64,000 bases of DNA from Paraburkholderia edwinii (GCF_019428685.1 NZ_CP080096.1:1302001-1366000), one strand, 5' to 3'. Positions 34,272 through 44,371 are shown, counted from the first letter of the stretch. Translations and numbers: made by a program. Notes: generated by a model not told the origin, from the sequence alone.

Positions 34272-34934
34272 ATGACCACACTGCTGATCGACGATTTGAG
34301 CTGGTCGCCGCACGACATCGAGCGCGGACGGCGCGGCGCGGATCTGTTGCGGCATATCGCGCTCGACGCGCGCGACGGCGAATTCGTCGGCCTGATCGGT
34401 CCGAACGGCAGCGGCAAGACCAGTCTGCTGCGCTGCGCGTTCCGCTATGCGAAGCCGCGGCACGGCCGGGTAATGCTGGACGGCAGCGACGTCTGGTCCC
34501 GGAACGCGCGCTGGGCCGCGCAACGCGTCGCCGTGCTGCTGCAGGACGCGCCGGAAGACTTCGGGCTTAGCGTCGCGGAAGTGGTCGCGATGGGGCGCAC
34601 GCCGCACAAGCGCCTGCTCGAAGGCACGACGCCCGACGATGCGGCGCAGGTCGAGCGCGCGCTGCGCTACGTCGAACTCGAAGACGCGCGTGACCGGCGC
34701 TTTGCATCGCTGTCCGGCGGCGAAATGCAACGCGCGCTGCTGGCGCGCGCGCTGGTGCAGCAGCCGCAGGTGCTGATGCTCGACGAGCCGACCAATCATC
34801 TCGATCCGCGCCATCAGATCGAACTGCTGGCACTGGTCAAGCGCTTGGGCATCACGACGCTCGCCACTATTCACGATCTGAATCTCGCTGCCGCGTTCCG
34901 ATTTTCGACGTCGATGCGCGCGCCGATGCGTTGA
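34272..34934 (+). pseudogene. ABC importer ATPase, 3'-truncated (BtuD/FecE-like)
   Basis: The frame encodes 220 residues of a FecE/BtuD-type ATPase with Walker A GPNGSGKTS, Q-loop LLQDAPE, signature LSGGEMQRALLA, Walker B VLMLDEPTNHLD and H-loop TIHDLNLAAAF. Immediately after the H-loop the sequence switches to RFSTSMRAPMR and stops; the usual 35-45 C-terminal residues are missing. The DNA past the switch (from about 34901) reads in another frame as the middle of a periplasmic binding protein. This is the left edge of a deletion. The core ATPase motifs are intact, so some activity is conceivable. Confidence 0.75.
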
Positions 34935-35398
34935 TCTCAGCCATGCGGGCGCGAGGCGACGCGGTTGCAAAGGCGCTGGGCCCGAACCTGTCGCGCCCGC
35001 GCGTTTTCGTCTACGACAGCGGCGAGGACAAACCGTTTACGGCTGGCGCGCTGGCGATGCCAACCGCGCTCATCCACGCGGCAGGCGGCGTCAATGTGAT
35101 GGACGATGTCGCGCAAAGCTGGACCCAGGTCAGTTGGGAGAGCGTTATCGCGCGCAATCCGCAGGCCATCGTCATCATCGACTACGGCTCGGTGACCGCG
35201 GACCAGAAAATACGCTACCTGACCGGCAATCCGGCCCTGGCGAACATCGAAGCGGTGCGCGAGCGCCGCTTTATCGTCGTGCCCTACGATGCAGCGACGC
35301 CCGGCGTACGCAATGCCGATGCCGTCGAGACTATCGCGCGTGCGTTGCATCCGCTGGCGTTCGCGCCGGACGCGGCGCGAAGCGCCCGGGGACAGTGA
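34901..35398 (+). pseudogene. Periplasmic binding protein, 5'-truncated (BtuF-like)
   Basis: The C-terminal half, about 165 residues, of a BtuF/FecB-type substrate-binding protein. The frame can be read from about 34901 as IFDVDARADALISAMRARGD and continues through AQSWTQVSWESVIARNPQAIVIID and RRFIVVPYD, which are typical of the second lobe. Signal peptide and first lobe are absent. It joins directly to the truncated ATPase gene in a different frame, so it has no proper start (TTG 34931 and ATG 34943 are the only options). Its stop overlaps the permease start by one base, as in an intact operon. Confidence 0.75.
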
Positions 35399-36462
35399 TG
35401 GATACGCCCCGAACCGCGCATGCCGCGCAGATGACGCACACGATGCCGTTCAGGCGCGCGCCGCGCAAGGCGTGGCGTCGGATCGCGATATTGGCCGTGC
35501 TGCTCGCCATCTCGATCGTGATCGCCACAGGACTCGGCCCTGTTGCAGTTGCGCCCGCGATGACCGCACGTATCGTGATCGAGCATCTGTTCGGCACCAC
35601 GACCGCCCCCGCGATGCAGGACAACATCGTCTGGCTGATCCGCCTGCCGCGCGTGCTGCTTGCGACGCTCGTCGGCGCCTCGCTCGCGGTTGCCGGAACC
35701 ACGCTGCAAGCGGCGACCGGCAATCGTCTGGCCGATCCGCACCTGCTTGGCGTCAGTTCCGGGGCGAGCGTCGGCGCCGTCGCCGCGACGCTGTGGACCG
35801 GCGCCGCATTCGGGTCGCTCACGCTGCCGGTGCTCGCGTTTGCCGGTGCGCTCGCCGCGACGTCGCTCGTCGTGATGCTCGGCGCGGGCCGCGGCCGGCT
35901 CGACTCGCAGCGATTGTTGCTGGCGGGCGTCGCCGTGTCGTTCGTGATGATGGGATGCGCGAACCTGATGCTCTATCTCGGGGATCAGCGCGCGGCGACT
36001 TCCGTGCTGTTCTGGATGCTCGGCGGGCTCGGACTCGCACGCTGGGACATGCTGGGCGTGCCCGCCTGTTTCGCGGGCGGCGGGCTGCTCTGGCTGATCG
36101 GCAGGCGCCGCGAACTGAATGCGCTGATGAGCGGCGACATCGTTGCCACGACGCTCGGCGTCGACATCGCGCGGACCCGCCGCGAGCTGTTTGCCGTGAG
36201 TTCGCTACTGACCGCGGCGATGGTCGCGACGAGCGGCGCGATCGGCTTTGTCGGACTCGTTGCGCCGCACGTATGCCGGCGCCTCGTCGGCGCGGACCAT
36301 GCGCGGCTGTTGCCGGCCTCGGCGCTGTTCGGGGCGGTGCTGCTGATCTGGGCGGACGTCGCGGCGCGCGTACTCGTCGCGCCGGACGAGCTTCCCATCG
36401 GGGTGCTGACGGCGCTCCTGGGCGGTGTGTTCTTCGCGGGGCTGGTTCGATACCGAGGCTGA
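35398..36462 (+). CDS. FecCD-family ABC importer permease (BtuC-like)
   Basis: A 354-residue inner-membrane permease of the FecCD/BtuC family with about ten helices. IRLPRVLLATLVGASLAVAG, the LGVSSGASVGA loop and the GAIGFVGLVAPHVCRRLVG segment (coupling region and loop) are family signatures. A 25-residue polar N-terminal extension precedes the first helix. The ATG shares its A with the TGA of the binding-protein remnant. It is intact, but its ATPase and binding-protein partners in this operon are truncated, so function would require replacements encoded elsewhere. Confidence 0.88.
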   Translation: MDTPRTAHAAQMTHTMPFRRAPRKAWRRIAILAVLLAISIVIATGLGPVAVAPAMTARIVIEHLFGTTTAPAMQDNIVWLIRLPRVLLATLVGASLAVAGTTLQAATGNRLADPHLLGVSSGASVGAVAATLWTGAAFGSLTLPVLAFAGALAATSLVVMLGAGRGRLDSQRLLLAGVAVSFVMMGCANLMLYLGDQRAATSVLFWMLGGLGLARWDMLGVPACFAGGGLLWLIGRRRELNALMSGDIVATTLGVDIARTRRELFAVSSLLTAAMVATSGAIGFVGLVAPHVCRRLVGADHARLLPASALFGAVLLIWADVAARVLVAPDELPIGVLTALLGGVFFAGLVRYRG

Positions 36463-36489
36463 CGCGCTGACTCACGCACCGCGCCGCCC

Positions 36490-37506
36490 TCAATCCCTGC
36501 CGATAATCAGGAACAGATTGAAGCCGATAAACGTCAAGGCGACGATCGCGCCGCACACGTATTCGAGAATCAGCGAAAACCGCTTGCCGCGGTTCGTCGT
36601 GATGCTCGCTGTGATCGTGACGATGGTGGCGAACACGATGTCGACCAGCACGACAATGTTCAGGCGATCCACAATCGTCAAATGATGCTCGTGGCCGAGC
36701 ACGTTCGCCACCGCGCGGAAGTTCAGCACGACGGCGAACAGCGCACCGGCAAGCAGTGTCACGCGCGATTCGATCAGCGGGCGGCCATCGTCCTTGTGCA
36801 GCAGAAAGCTGACCGTGCACAGCAGAAACGCCGCATATAAAGGCGCGGCCAGATTGAGAAACAACGCAAGGCTCGCGCGCTGCAGCGTGATCGTCATTTC
36901 GAGCTTTGTGTAGTCGGAGCCCTTGCCGCCGGCCGGATCGCCGAATTCCGTCGCATAGTGCGTCTCGCCGACGTCGATGCGCTGATCCGTGATACGCCAC
37001 CCCTGCGGGCTCGCGGTCGGCAGATAGCCGGTGTTCGCGACATCGGCGTCGTAAACCATGCTCGCTGTATCGTCGGTGCCTTCTTCCAGCGTTAAATGCA
37101 GGACCTGCTCGTCGAACGGAAAATTGCGCAAGTCCCAGTCTTGCCTGAACTTGCCGATGATCTTGACTTGCCGCCAGTACAGGTCGCCGCGTCTGGTCGT
37201 GCTTTCGAGCCGCTTCGTGATCGCGTCCGAATGGACGAACTCCATCGTCTGCAGCGGATTTTTCGCGGCTGAGCGTCCGACGCTCCAGATCCAGAAATCC
37301 GCCGCAAAGGTGTTCTCGGCCGTATCGACCGCATAGATCGCGGTGACGAACATGCCGACCTTGTAGTGCTGCGGCTCAGGCTTCGGTATCGCCTGGCAGA
37401 TCGCGACCGACGGCAGTAGCAGCATCGCCAGCAGTGCCCACGCACCGCGTGCGAAGCGCGTGCCTCGATGCCACCGGCGTGCCGGGTTGATTGCAGAACG
37501 TCCCAT
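36490..37506 (-). CDS. Bacterial pentameric ligand-gated ion channel homologue
   Basis: A 338-residue protein with a signal peptide (residues 1-38), a beta-sandwich ligand-binding domain (about 40-225) and four C-terminal helices, the Cys-loop receptor layout without the Cys loop. The family motif FPFDEQVLHLTLE is present, as is the M1 start after QRASLALFLNLAAPLYAAF. M2 is RVTLLAGALFAVVLNFRAVA and would line the pore. Prokaryotic relatives include GLIC and ELIC, cation channels gated by protons or amines. Ligand and ion selectivity are not readable here. It converges on the permease gene and stands alone. Confidence 0.8.
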   Translation of the reverse strand: MGRSAINPARRWHRGTRFARGAWALLAMLLLPSVAICQAIPKPEPQHYKVGMFVTAIYAVDTAENTFAADFWIWSVGRSAAKNPLQTMEFVHSDAITKRLESTTRRGDLYWRQVKIIGKFRQDWDLRNFPFDEQVLHLTLEEGTDDTASMVYDADVANTGYLPTASPQGWRITDQRIDVGETHYATEFGDPAGGKGSDYTKLEMTITLQRASLALFLNLAAPLYAAFLLCTVSFLLHKDDGRPLIESRVTLLAGALFAVVLNFRAVANVLGHEHHLTIVDRLNIVVLVDIVFATIVTITASITTNRGKRFSLILEYVCGAIVALTFIGFNLFLIIGRD

Positions 37507-37671
37507 CCTCGGTTCCTCGACGGTTCACCGCGGGAAAAACGCCGCTTCACCCGGGATGTAAAGGGATTCGGAAACCTGTGTCAACCCGGAATAATGCTCG
37601 ATGGGACGGGCCGTTCTGCGTTGTGCTGTTGTTGTCTGTGCCCTGGCGCACAGACAGGCGGGAAGGGCGCT

Positions 37672-38697
37672 TTACCAGCGGATCAGCGCGGCGCCCCATG
37701 TAAAGCCCGATCCCATCGCCGGCATCAGAACGAGATCGTTTTCCTTGATGCGCCCGTCTTCCACCGCTTCCGCCAGCGCGAGCGGAATCGACGCGGCGGA
37801 CGTATTGCCGTGATGGTCGACGGTCAGTACGACTTTCTCCTTCGGCAGATGCAGCTTGTCGCCGAGGGTTTGCACAATGCGTTGATTCGCCTGATGCGGA
37901 ATCACCCAGTCGAGATCCGCCTGCGTCAGGCCGTTGGCTGCGAGCGCTTCCTGCGAAGCTTCGGCGAGATTGACGACGGCGTGCAGAAACACCTCGCGTC
38001 CTTCGAGATGCATCTTGCCGGCAGTCTGGGTCGACGATGTTCCGCCATCCGTATGAATCTTGTCCTGATGCCGCCCATCGGAGTGAAGATGCGTGGACAG
38101 GATACCTTTCGGCGGTTGGCCGGCCTCCTGACGCTCGGCACGCAGGACGACCGCGCCCGCGCCATCGCCGAACAGCACGCAGCTATTGCGGTCCGTCCAG
38201 TCGATGATGCGCGACATCGTTTCCGCGCCGATCACGACCGCCGTGCGCACCTGGCCCAGCCGGATCATGTTGTCGGCGACGGACAACGCGAACACAAAGC
38301 CGGAGCAGACGGCCTGCACGTCGAACGCGATGCCGCCGGTCATGCCGATGGCCGCCTGCACACGCACGGCGGTCGCCGGCATGGTGCGATCCGGCGTGCA
38401 GGTCGCGAGCACGATCAGGTCGACGTCGGCGCCGCTGATGCCGGCCTGTTTCAGCGCAGCGAGCGCCGCGCGCGTGGCGAGATCGGACGTGTTTTCTCCG
38501 TCCGCCGCGATCCGCCGTTCCTTGATGCCGGTGCGCTGCGCGATCCACTCGTCCGATGTGTCGACCATCGTGGCAAGTTCATGGTTCGTCATCCTGCGCT
38601 CCGGAAGCGCCGATCCGCAGCCGGTTACGCGAGCGGTCCATCCCGTCGTTACGGCTGCGGCTGGGTTCCGGACCTCAGAACCGGTTACTTCCGTCAT
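37672..38697 (-). CDS. Beta-ketoacyl-ACP synthase III-like enzyme
   Basis: A 341-residue FabH-type synthase with the full Cys-His-Asn triad: Cys131 ([13 protein letters not shown]), His268 ([10 protein letters not shown]) and Asn298 ([12 protein letters not shown]). It carries a 20-residue N-terminal extension. In housekeeping FabH this enzyme starts fatty acids; here it is the last gene of a PKS operon, so it probably starts or transfers an acyl chain in that pathway. GGAG site before the ATG at 38697. The upstream ACP gene ends 39 bp before it. Confidence 0.88.
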   Translation of the reverse strand: MTEVTGSEVRNPAAAVTTGWTARVTGCGSALPERRMTNHELATMVDTSDEWIAQRTGIKERRIAADGENTSDLATRAALAALKQAGISGADVDLIVLATCTPDRTMPATAVRVQAAIGMTGGIAFDVQAVCSGFVFALSVADNMIRLGQVRTAVVIGAETMSRIIDWTDRNSCVLFGDGAGAVVLRAERQEAGQPPKGILSTHLHSDGRHQDKIHTDGGTSSTQTAGKMHLEGREVFLHAVVNLAEASQEALAANGLTQADLDWVIPHQANQRIVQTLGDKLHLPKEKVVLTVDHHGNTSAASIPLALAEAVEDGRIKENDLVLMPAMGSGFTWGAALIRW

Positions 38698-38736
38698 CTT
38701 CTGGACTCCGATGAGTAGAGATAGGGCGCAGGGCGC

Positions 38737-39078
38737 TTACCAGTTTCCGGCGCCGCCGGCCGAGCCGCTCACAGGCGCGCCGTTCTGCGAACCCGCTGCG
38801 CCGGCCGGCCGGATCAGCGACACGAGATGTTCGGCGAGTGAGGCGAAGGTCGGATAGTCGAACAGCACCGTCTCGTCGATTTTTATCCGGAGCCGTTCTT
38901 CGAGAAAGAAGGCCAGTTCGACCGAGTGCATCGAGTCGAAGCCCGCCTCGGCAAACGTCTGATTCAGATCGGACGGTACCTTCAGATTGTTCGCCTCGGT
39001 CCACTCCTGGATCCAGGCAAGAATCTTTTCCGCGTTGACGGTGACGCCATCCACCGATGCTTGAAGTTGGTCGCTCAT
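38737..39078 (-). CDS. Free-standing acyl carrier protein
   Basis: A 113-residue acyl carrier protein. GFDSMHSVELAFFLEERLRI holds the phosphopantetheine attachment Ser49 in the DSM form used by many secondary-metabolism carriers. A Gly/Ala/Ser-rich tail of about 22 residues follows the domain. The ATG at 39078 is chosen since the domain begins shortly after; the longer open frame runs into the PKS gene. It lies 41 bp after the PKS stop in the same operon, so it may carry the starter acyl group or receive product from the synthase. Confidence 0.85.
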   Translation of the reverse strand: MSDQLQASVDGVTVNAEKILAWIQEWTEANNLKVPSDLNQTFAEAGFDSMHSVELAFFLEERLRIKIDETVLFDYPTFASLAEHLVSLIRPAGAAGSQNGAPVSGSAGGAGNW

Positions 39079-39119
39079 TGCTTCTATTCCAAAAGGTCGG
39101 GTTGAGGAAAGAAATACGT

Positions 39120-42100
39120 CTACGCTTCCGTCACGCGCAAAAGCTGTTCTTCGCCAGCCGTTGCGCCGTCCAGAAAGTGTGCGAGGCCTTCGGCGGAAGG
39201 CATGCGGACGATCGAGTCGTGGTCGTCGTCGAATACCTTCACGGTGATTTCGCCCGTGGTCAGCAGGCGCAACTGCGCGGCGACCTGCTCGCCGGAAGCG
39301 CCGCCTTTGCCGCGCGTCGCCAGCGCGTAGCTGATGCGCGCGCGGACTTGCCGGGGCCGATGCCGGGCCAATGCCGCGGCGCACGAGGCATGGAGACGTG
39401 CGAGGTGCGTAAAGACAGCCGGATGGGCGCGGCGGCGCGCGTCCGAAAGGCCAAAGTCGTTATCGAGCATTGCATCGAAGCGGCTGTCGGCCAGCAGCGC
39501 GGCGACAAGACGCGCGTCTTTGTCGGGGTTTTCGTCGTTACGGTTGCATTCGCTTACGATGTTTGCCAGACGTGTCGCGAATGTTCCGCTGTAAAGCGGA
39601 CTGTCGACGATCAGAAGCGGCGGCGCATTCGAGTGTTCCGCTTCCCATTGCACGGCCATTTCCTGCGCGACCAGACCGCCGAACGACCAGCCGCCAAGCA
39701 GGTCGGGCACGCGGCCGACTGCGGTGACGAACGCGGCGCGATACAGCGCGGCGAGCTGTTCGATGGACAGATAGCCGACCTCGCGGTCGTGGTCCGCATA
39801 CGGATGCCGGACCGCGACGATGGTCGGGTCGCCCGGCCATACCGAAGCGAGATCCTGGTAGGACAGCACATCCCCACCGATCGGATGCACGAGCGCAATG
39901 ACCGGGCCTGTGCCTTCGCGCAGCGATACGACCAGCGCGCGTTCGTCGATTTCGCCGGGCAGTTCGTCTGCCTTGCGAGCGTCGCGGGTTTCAGTCGCCG
40001 GACGCGATGGCGACGATGCGAAGTAGCCGGCCAGCGAGATGAGCGACGCGCCTCGCGCCAGCATCGACATCGGCGGCATTTTTCCGAACGTTTGATGCAG
40101 GCGTACGCGCAGCTCGGTCAACGCAAGCGAATCCATGCCGAGCTGCACAAGCGGCAGATCGTCCACGAGGCTCACACTGTCCGATGCAACGGAAGCCGCG
40201 ATCGAGCGGATCGTCGCGAGCAGCTGATCGCTGGTCGCGTTGTCGCCGCGCGCGGTGTCGGCGGATACCGAGGCCGGTGCGTTTGCGACCACTTCGCCGA
40301 TCTCCGCGATTTCCTGCCGCAGCCGTTCCACATGGTGCGCAGGCGCAGACGGCTTGCGCTGCGGGAACGGCAGTTCGAAGCGCTCTTCGTCGAAGCGATA
40401 GGTCGGCAGTTCCGCGGGCTGCGGTGCCGTCCCGTACATCTTGCCCCACGCGACAGCATGTCCGGCGCTGTACAGATGCGCACAGGCATGCGCGAAGCCG
40501 GTCGTTTCGGATTCCTCGTCACCGTCCGGTCCATCGGCAAGCGACGAGATCGCGCATTGCCAGTCTCCCGACGCCTTGGCGCGCGCCAGTTTGGAAAGCG
40601 CGGCGCCGGGCCCGACTTCGATAAAGGTCGTCTTGCCGTCGGACGCGAGGTGCAGTGCCTCAAGGAATCGCACCGGCTGTTCCACCAGATCGAGCCAGTG
40701 CTCGACGGTTGCGACTTGCGCCGCGGCAAGCTGCCCGGTCAGCGTCGACACGATCGGAATGCGCGCCGGTGTGAGCGTCAACGGCTCGAGCGCACGGCGG
40801 AAGCCGTCGCGCATCGATCTGAGCATCGGTGAATGGCCGGGCGTGTCATAGGTTTTCAGCACGGACACGCGCTTGCCTGCCGCCGTCATGGCCTCGTGCA
40901 CTTTCGCCACGGCGTCCTGCGTGCCGCTCACGACCGTTTGTTCGGGGCCATTCATGCCCGCGACGAACAGGTCCGTGCCGAATTCGAACTGCCGCGACAG
41001 TTCTTCGACACTGGCGGCCACCGCAAGCATCGCGCCGCGAGGCGTTTCGGTGTCGAACAGGCGCCCGCGCGCCTCGACGGCCTTCAAGCCATCCGCGAGC
41101 GTCATCACGCCGCCGATGACGGCCGCCACATGTTCGCCGAGCGAATGGCCGATCAGCAGATCGGGCTGCTGCCCGAGTTCCATCCACGTGCGAGCCAGCG
41201 AGTAGCAGACCACGAAATGCGCGAGTTGGCCCGGATGATGGCGCACCGAGGCCGGGTCCTGCCCGAGGATCGCATCGAGCACGTCGCGCGCGGTATTGCT
41301 GTCGAGCTCGCTAAAACAGGCGTCGGCAAATTGCCGGAAGATCCAGTTGCCGTTATAGAGCTGCGCGCCGACGCCCGGTTGCCAGGCGCCTTGCCCGGGG
41401 AACAGAAAGGCGAGCCGCGGCTTTTTAGGCGTATCGCCCGCGTGCCATTTACCGGATGGGCTCGCGTTGAGGAAATCGTCGATGGCCGCGATAAAGTCTT
41501 CCCTGCTCGTTCCGACGAGCGCCACGCGATGCGCGAAATGCTCGCGCCGCACGCTGGCCGTGTAGCAGACGTCGCGCAGCGGCACGGGCGTATTCGCAAG
41601 CAATTCGCGGTAGGCCGAAGCAAGCCGTTCGCGTGCCTGCGGCGAACGGCCCGACAGCGTCAGCACGCGTTCGCGATCGACTTGAGTCACGGCGCCGGCT
41701 TCGTTTTCATGCGCGGCGAGAATCAGATGGACATTGGTGCCCGTAATGCCGAAGCCGCTGATGCCGACGATCGGCTTGTCGCCATCGAGTGGCATGCCGT
41801 AGCGCGGAATGTCGAGCTGTGCGCCGTCCCAGCGAAAGCGCGGGTTCGGCGTTGAAAAATTCACCTGCGCCGGCACATAGCGGTGACGCAGAATAAGCAT
41901 CGCCTTGATGATGCCGGCCATGCCGGCGGCGCCTTCCAGGTGACCGACCTGCGCTTTCACCGAGCCCACGAGCATCGGCTTTTGCCTGGCAACCGGTGTG
42001 GAGTACACGTTGCGAAGCGCCGATAGTTCGATCGGGTCGCCTAACGATGTTCCCGTGCCGTGTGCTTCGACGTAGGCGACTTCCTCAGGACTGACGCCGG

Positions 42101-43010
42101 CGCGCGCCAGCGCGTGCCGGATGACCGCTTCCTGTGCGGCGCCATTCGGCGCGGTCAAGCCATTGCTCGCGCCGTCGCTGTTGATCGCGGAGCCGGCCAG
42201 TACCGCATCGATGCGATCACCGTGGGCGAGCGCATCTTCGAGGCGCTTGATGACGACCACGCCGCCGCCTTCGCCGCGGATATAACCGTCGGCGTCCGCA
42301 TCGAACGGGCGGCAGTGTCCGGACGCGGACATGGCCTGCAGCCGCGCCACGCCGATTGTCTCCTCCGGCCCGAGAATCAGGTTCACGCCGCCTGCGATCG
42401 CGATATCGCAATCGCCGGTGCGCAGGCTTTGCGCGGCAAGGTGAATCGCGACCAGCGACGACGAACAGGTCGTGTCGACGAAGAGCGCCGGGCCGCTAAA
42501 GCCGAACAGATGCGCGACGCGCCCTGGCGCCATCGCGCGAAGATTGCCGAGCTTCGAATAGGTGGTGATGCCGGAAGGGTCGCCCGACCAGAACGTCCGG
42601 CGGCCGTAGTCGGCTTCGCCGGTCGTCATGAAAACGCCAACCCGCTTGCCGCGCAGTTCGCTCGGCACGAGCCCCGCGTTTTCGAGCGCAGCCCACGTCA
42701 TTTCGAGCATCCAGCGTTGCTGCGGGTCGGTTTCCATCGCCTCCGCTGCCGAGGTGCGGAAGAACTTGCGGTCGAAGCGGAACGGATCGTCGACGTAGCC
42801 GGCCACGCGCGAGTAGGTCGTGCCGGGCGTATCGGGATCCGGCGAATAGCAGGCGTCGATATCGAAGCGCTCGCGCGGCGTTTCGCCGATCGCCGAACGC
42901 CCGGAGTTCAGAAACGCCCAGTACGCGGCCGCCGACGTGCCGCCTCCGGGAAACCGGAACGACATGCCGATAAAGGCCAGCCGTCCGGCGTTTGCATTGG
43001 ACTTGTCCAT
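39120..43010 (-). CDS. Type I polyketide synthase, KS-AT-ACP-TE
   Basis: A 1296-residue single-module synthase. KS (about 10-425) has Cys182 in VDTTCSSSLVAIHL, His317 in EAHGTGTSLGDP and His357 in VKAQVGHLEGAAG. AT (about 530-820) has FPGQGAW and Ser623 in GHSLGEHVAA; the specificity segment TYDTPGHSPML fits neither the HAFH (malonyl) nor YASH (methylmalonyl) rule. ACP has Ser961 in LGMDSLALTEL. The C-terminal thioesterase (about 1025-1296) has Ser1109 in GGWSFGG. No KR, DH or ER domain is present. ATG 43010 is used. Co-operonic crotonyl-CoA carboxylase/reductase, SDR, ACP and FabH-like genes suggest an alkylmalonyl extender and reductions in trans. Confidence 0.9.
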   Translation of the reverse strand: MDKSNANAGRLAFIGMSFRFPGGGTSAAAYWAFLNSGRSAIGETPRERFDIDACYSPDPDTPGTTYSRVAGYVDDPFRFDRKFFRTSAAEAMETDPQQRWMLEMTWAALENAGLVPSELRGKRVGVFMTTGEADYGRRTFWSGDPSGITTYSKLGNLRAMAPGRVAHLFGFSGPALFVDTTCSSSLVAIHLAAQSLRTGDCDIAIAGGVNLILGPEETIGVARLQAMSASGHCRPFDADADGYIRGEGGGVVVIKRLEDALAHGDRIDAVLAGSAINSDGASNGLTAPNGAAQEAVIRHALARAGVSPEEVAYVEAHGTGTSLGDPIELSALRNVYSTPVARQKPMLVGSVKAQVGHLEGAAGMAGIIKAMLILRHRYVPAQVNFSTPNPRFRWDGAQLDIPRYGMPLDGDKPIVGISGFGITGTNVHLILAAHENEAGAVTQVDRERVLTLSGRSPQARERLASAYRELLANTPVPLRDVCYTASVRREHFAHRVALVGTSREDFIAAIDDFLNASPSGKWHAGDTPKKPRLAFLFPGQGAWQPGVGAQLYNGNWIFRQFADACFSELDSNTARDVLDAILGQDPASVRHHPGQLAHFVVCYSLARTWMELGQQPDLLIGHSLGEHVAAVIGGVMTLADGLKAVEARGRLFDTETPRGAMLAVAASVEELSRQFEFGTDLFVAGMNGPEQTVVSGTQDAVAKVHEAMTAAGKRVSVLKTYDTPGHSPMLRSMRDGFRRALEPLTLTPARIPIVSTLTGQLAAAQVATVEHWLDLVEQPVRFLEALHLASDGKTTFIEVGPGAALSKLARAKASGDWQCAISSLADGPDGDEESETTGFAHACAHLYSAGHAVAWGKMYGTAPQPAELPTYRFDEERFELPFPQRKPSAPAHHVERLRQEIAEIGEVVANAPASVSADTARGDNATSDQLLATIRSIAASVASDSVSLVDDLPLVQLGMDSLALTELRVRLHQTFGKMPPMSMLARGASLISLAGYFASSPSRPATETRDARKADELPGEIDERALVVSLREGTGPVIALVHPIGGDVLSYQDLASVWPGDPTIVAVRHPYADHDREVGYLSIEQLAALYRAAFVTAVGRVPDLLGGWSFGGLVAQEMAVQWEAEHSNAPPLLIVDSPLYSGTFATRLANIVSECNRNDENPDKDARLVAALLADSRFDAMLDNDFGLSDARRRAHPAVFTHLARLHASCAAALARHRPRQVRARISYALATRGKGGASGEQVAAQLRLLTTGEITVKVFDDDHDSIVRMPSAEGLAHFLDGATAGEEQLLRVTEA

Positions 43011-43058
43011 ACAGTTCTCGCTACTCAATGGCGCACGCAGAGCCCGTGCTTTCGCCGT

Positions 43059-44336
43059 TCACGCCCGGCGCGCTGCGTCGAGATCGTCGCTGCTGCTGGC
43101 CTGCACGAGCACGGCCATATTGCCGGGCAGATGCAGGTTGTTGCGGATCTTCGCGTGCGCTTCAGGCAGCCGGCTCCACGGGAAGACTTCCGAGAGACAC
43201 GGGTCGATGCGGCCGCTCATCACAAGCCGGTTCGCCTGCGCGGCTTCCTTAAGGCTGGCGAAATGACTGCCCTGAATACGCTTCTGACGCATCCAGATGT
43301 AGCGCGCGTCGCAGGTCAGGTCGTAGCCGCTCGTCGCGGCGCAAAACACGACCATGCCGCCGCGCTTGACGACATAGCAGGACGCGGCGAACGTGTTGCG
43401 GCCCGGGTGTTCGAACACCATGTCGACGTCGCGCTTTTCGCCGAGCGCTTGCCAGATCGCCTTGCCGAATTTCTTCACGCCGTCGATATAGGCGCTGTAC
43501 TCGGCGGTCGAGTCGATCGCGGGCGGTGCGCCCCAGCACGAGAACTGCGAGCGATTGATCACGCCCACCGCGCCGAGGCTCCTGACGAATTCCGCCTTGG
43601 AATCGTCCGACACCACGGCAACCGGACGCGCGCCCGCGAGGGCGGCCAGCTGGATCGCCATCGTTCCGAGCCCGCCGGCGGCGCCCCATATGAGGACCGA
43701 TTGGCCGGGCCCGAGCGCATGTGGCTTGTGGCCGAACAGCATGCGATACGCGGTCGCGAGCGTCAGCGTGTAGCAGGCGCTGGCCGACCACGTCAGGTGC
43801 TTCGGACGCGGCATCAGTTGCGTGGCCTGAACGCGCGAGAACTGCGCGAACGAACCGTAGGTAGTCTCGTATCCCCAGATACGTTGCGCCGACGAGAGCA
43901 TCGGGTCGCCGCCGTTGCATTCCTCGTCCTCGCCGTCGACCTGAGAGCAATGCGCGATCACTTCGTCGCCGACTTTCCACGCGCGCACATTGGACCCGAC
44001 TGCCCACACGACGCCGGCGGCGTCCGAACCGGTGATGTGATAAGGATCGTCGTGCAGGTCCAAGACGGAGAAGGGCTGGCCGAGCGCGGCCCAGACGCCG
44101 TTGTAGTTAACGCCCGCGGCCATCACGTGCACGAGCACTTCGTTCGCGCCGATCGAGGGCACATCGACGATTTCCCGCGTGAACGCCGTTTGCGGTTCGC
44201 CGTGGTTTTCGCGGCGGATCGTCCATGCGTGCATTTTGCGCGGGACCACGCCTAACGGGATCGGCTGGCCGATCTCGAACAGCTCGGGCCGATTATTCCT
44301 GGTCTCGACGACAATATCTAACAGTTCGGTATCCAT
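43059..44336 (-). CDS. ccr: Crotonyl-CoA carboxylase/reductase
   Basis: A 425-residue medium-chain-reductase-superfamily enzyme of the crotonyl-CoA carboxylase/reductase type, which reductively carboxylates enoyl-CoA to alkylmalonyl-CoA using NADPH and CO2. Family features seen: GVNYNGVWAALG, the GSDAAGVVWAVG cofactor region, IWGAAGGLGTMAIQLA nucleotide-binding motif and MVFEHPGRNTF. It is positioned between the SDR and PKS genes in one operon, so its likely job is to make ethylmalonyl- or longer alkylmalonyl-CoA for the PKS rather than to run the ethylmalonyl-CoA pathway, for which no other gene is present here. Confidence 0.9.
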   Translation of the reverse strand: MDTELLDIVVETRNNRPELFEIGQPIPLGVVPRKMHAWTIRRENHGEPQTAFTREIVDVPSIGANEVLVHVMAAGVNYNGVWAALGQPFSVLDLHDDPYHITGSDAAGVVWAVGSNVRAWKVGDEVIAHCSQVDGEDEECNGGDPMLSSAQRIWGYETTYGSFAQFSRVQATQLMPRPKHLTWSASACYTLTLATAYRMLFGHKPHALGPGQSVLIWGAAGGLGTMAIQLAALAGARPVAVVSDDSKAEFVRSLGAVGVINRSQFSCWGAPPAIDSTAEYSAYIDGVKKFGKAIWQALGEKRDVDMVFEHPGRNTFAASCYVVKRGGMVVFCAATSGYDLTCDARYIWMRQKRIQGSHFASLKEAAQANRLVMSGRIDPCLSEVFPWSRLPEAHAKIRNNLHLPGNMAVLVQASSSDDLDAARRA

Positions 44337-44371
44337 ATATGTCCCCCGAATTTACGATTGCGCGTGGTTGA

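Noticed and set aside
34931..35398. A stand-alone short gene for the binding-protein fragment
   Set aside because: It has no signal peptide or first lobe and its frame runs back into the truncated ATPase, so it is a remnant.
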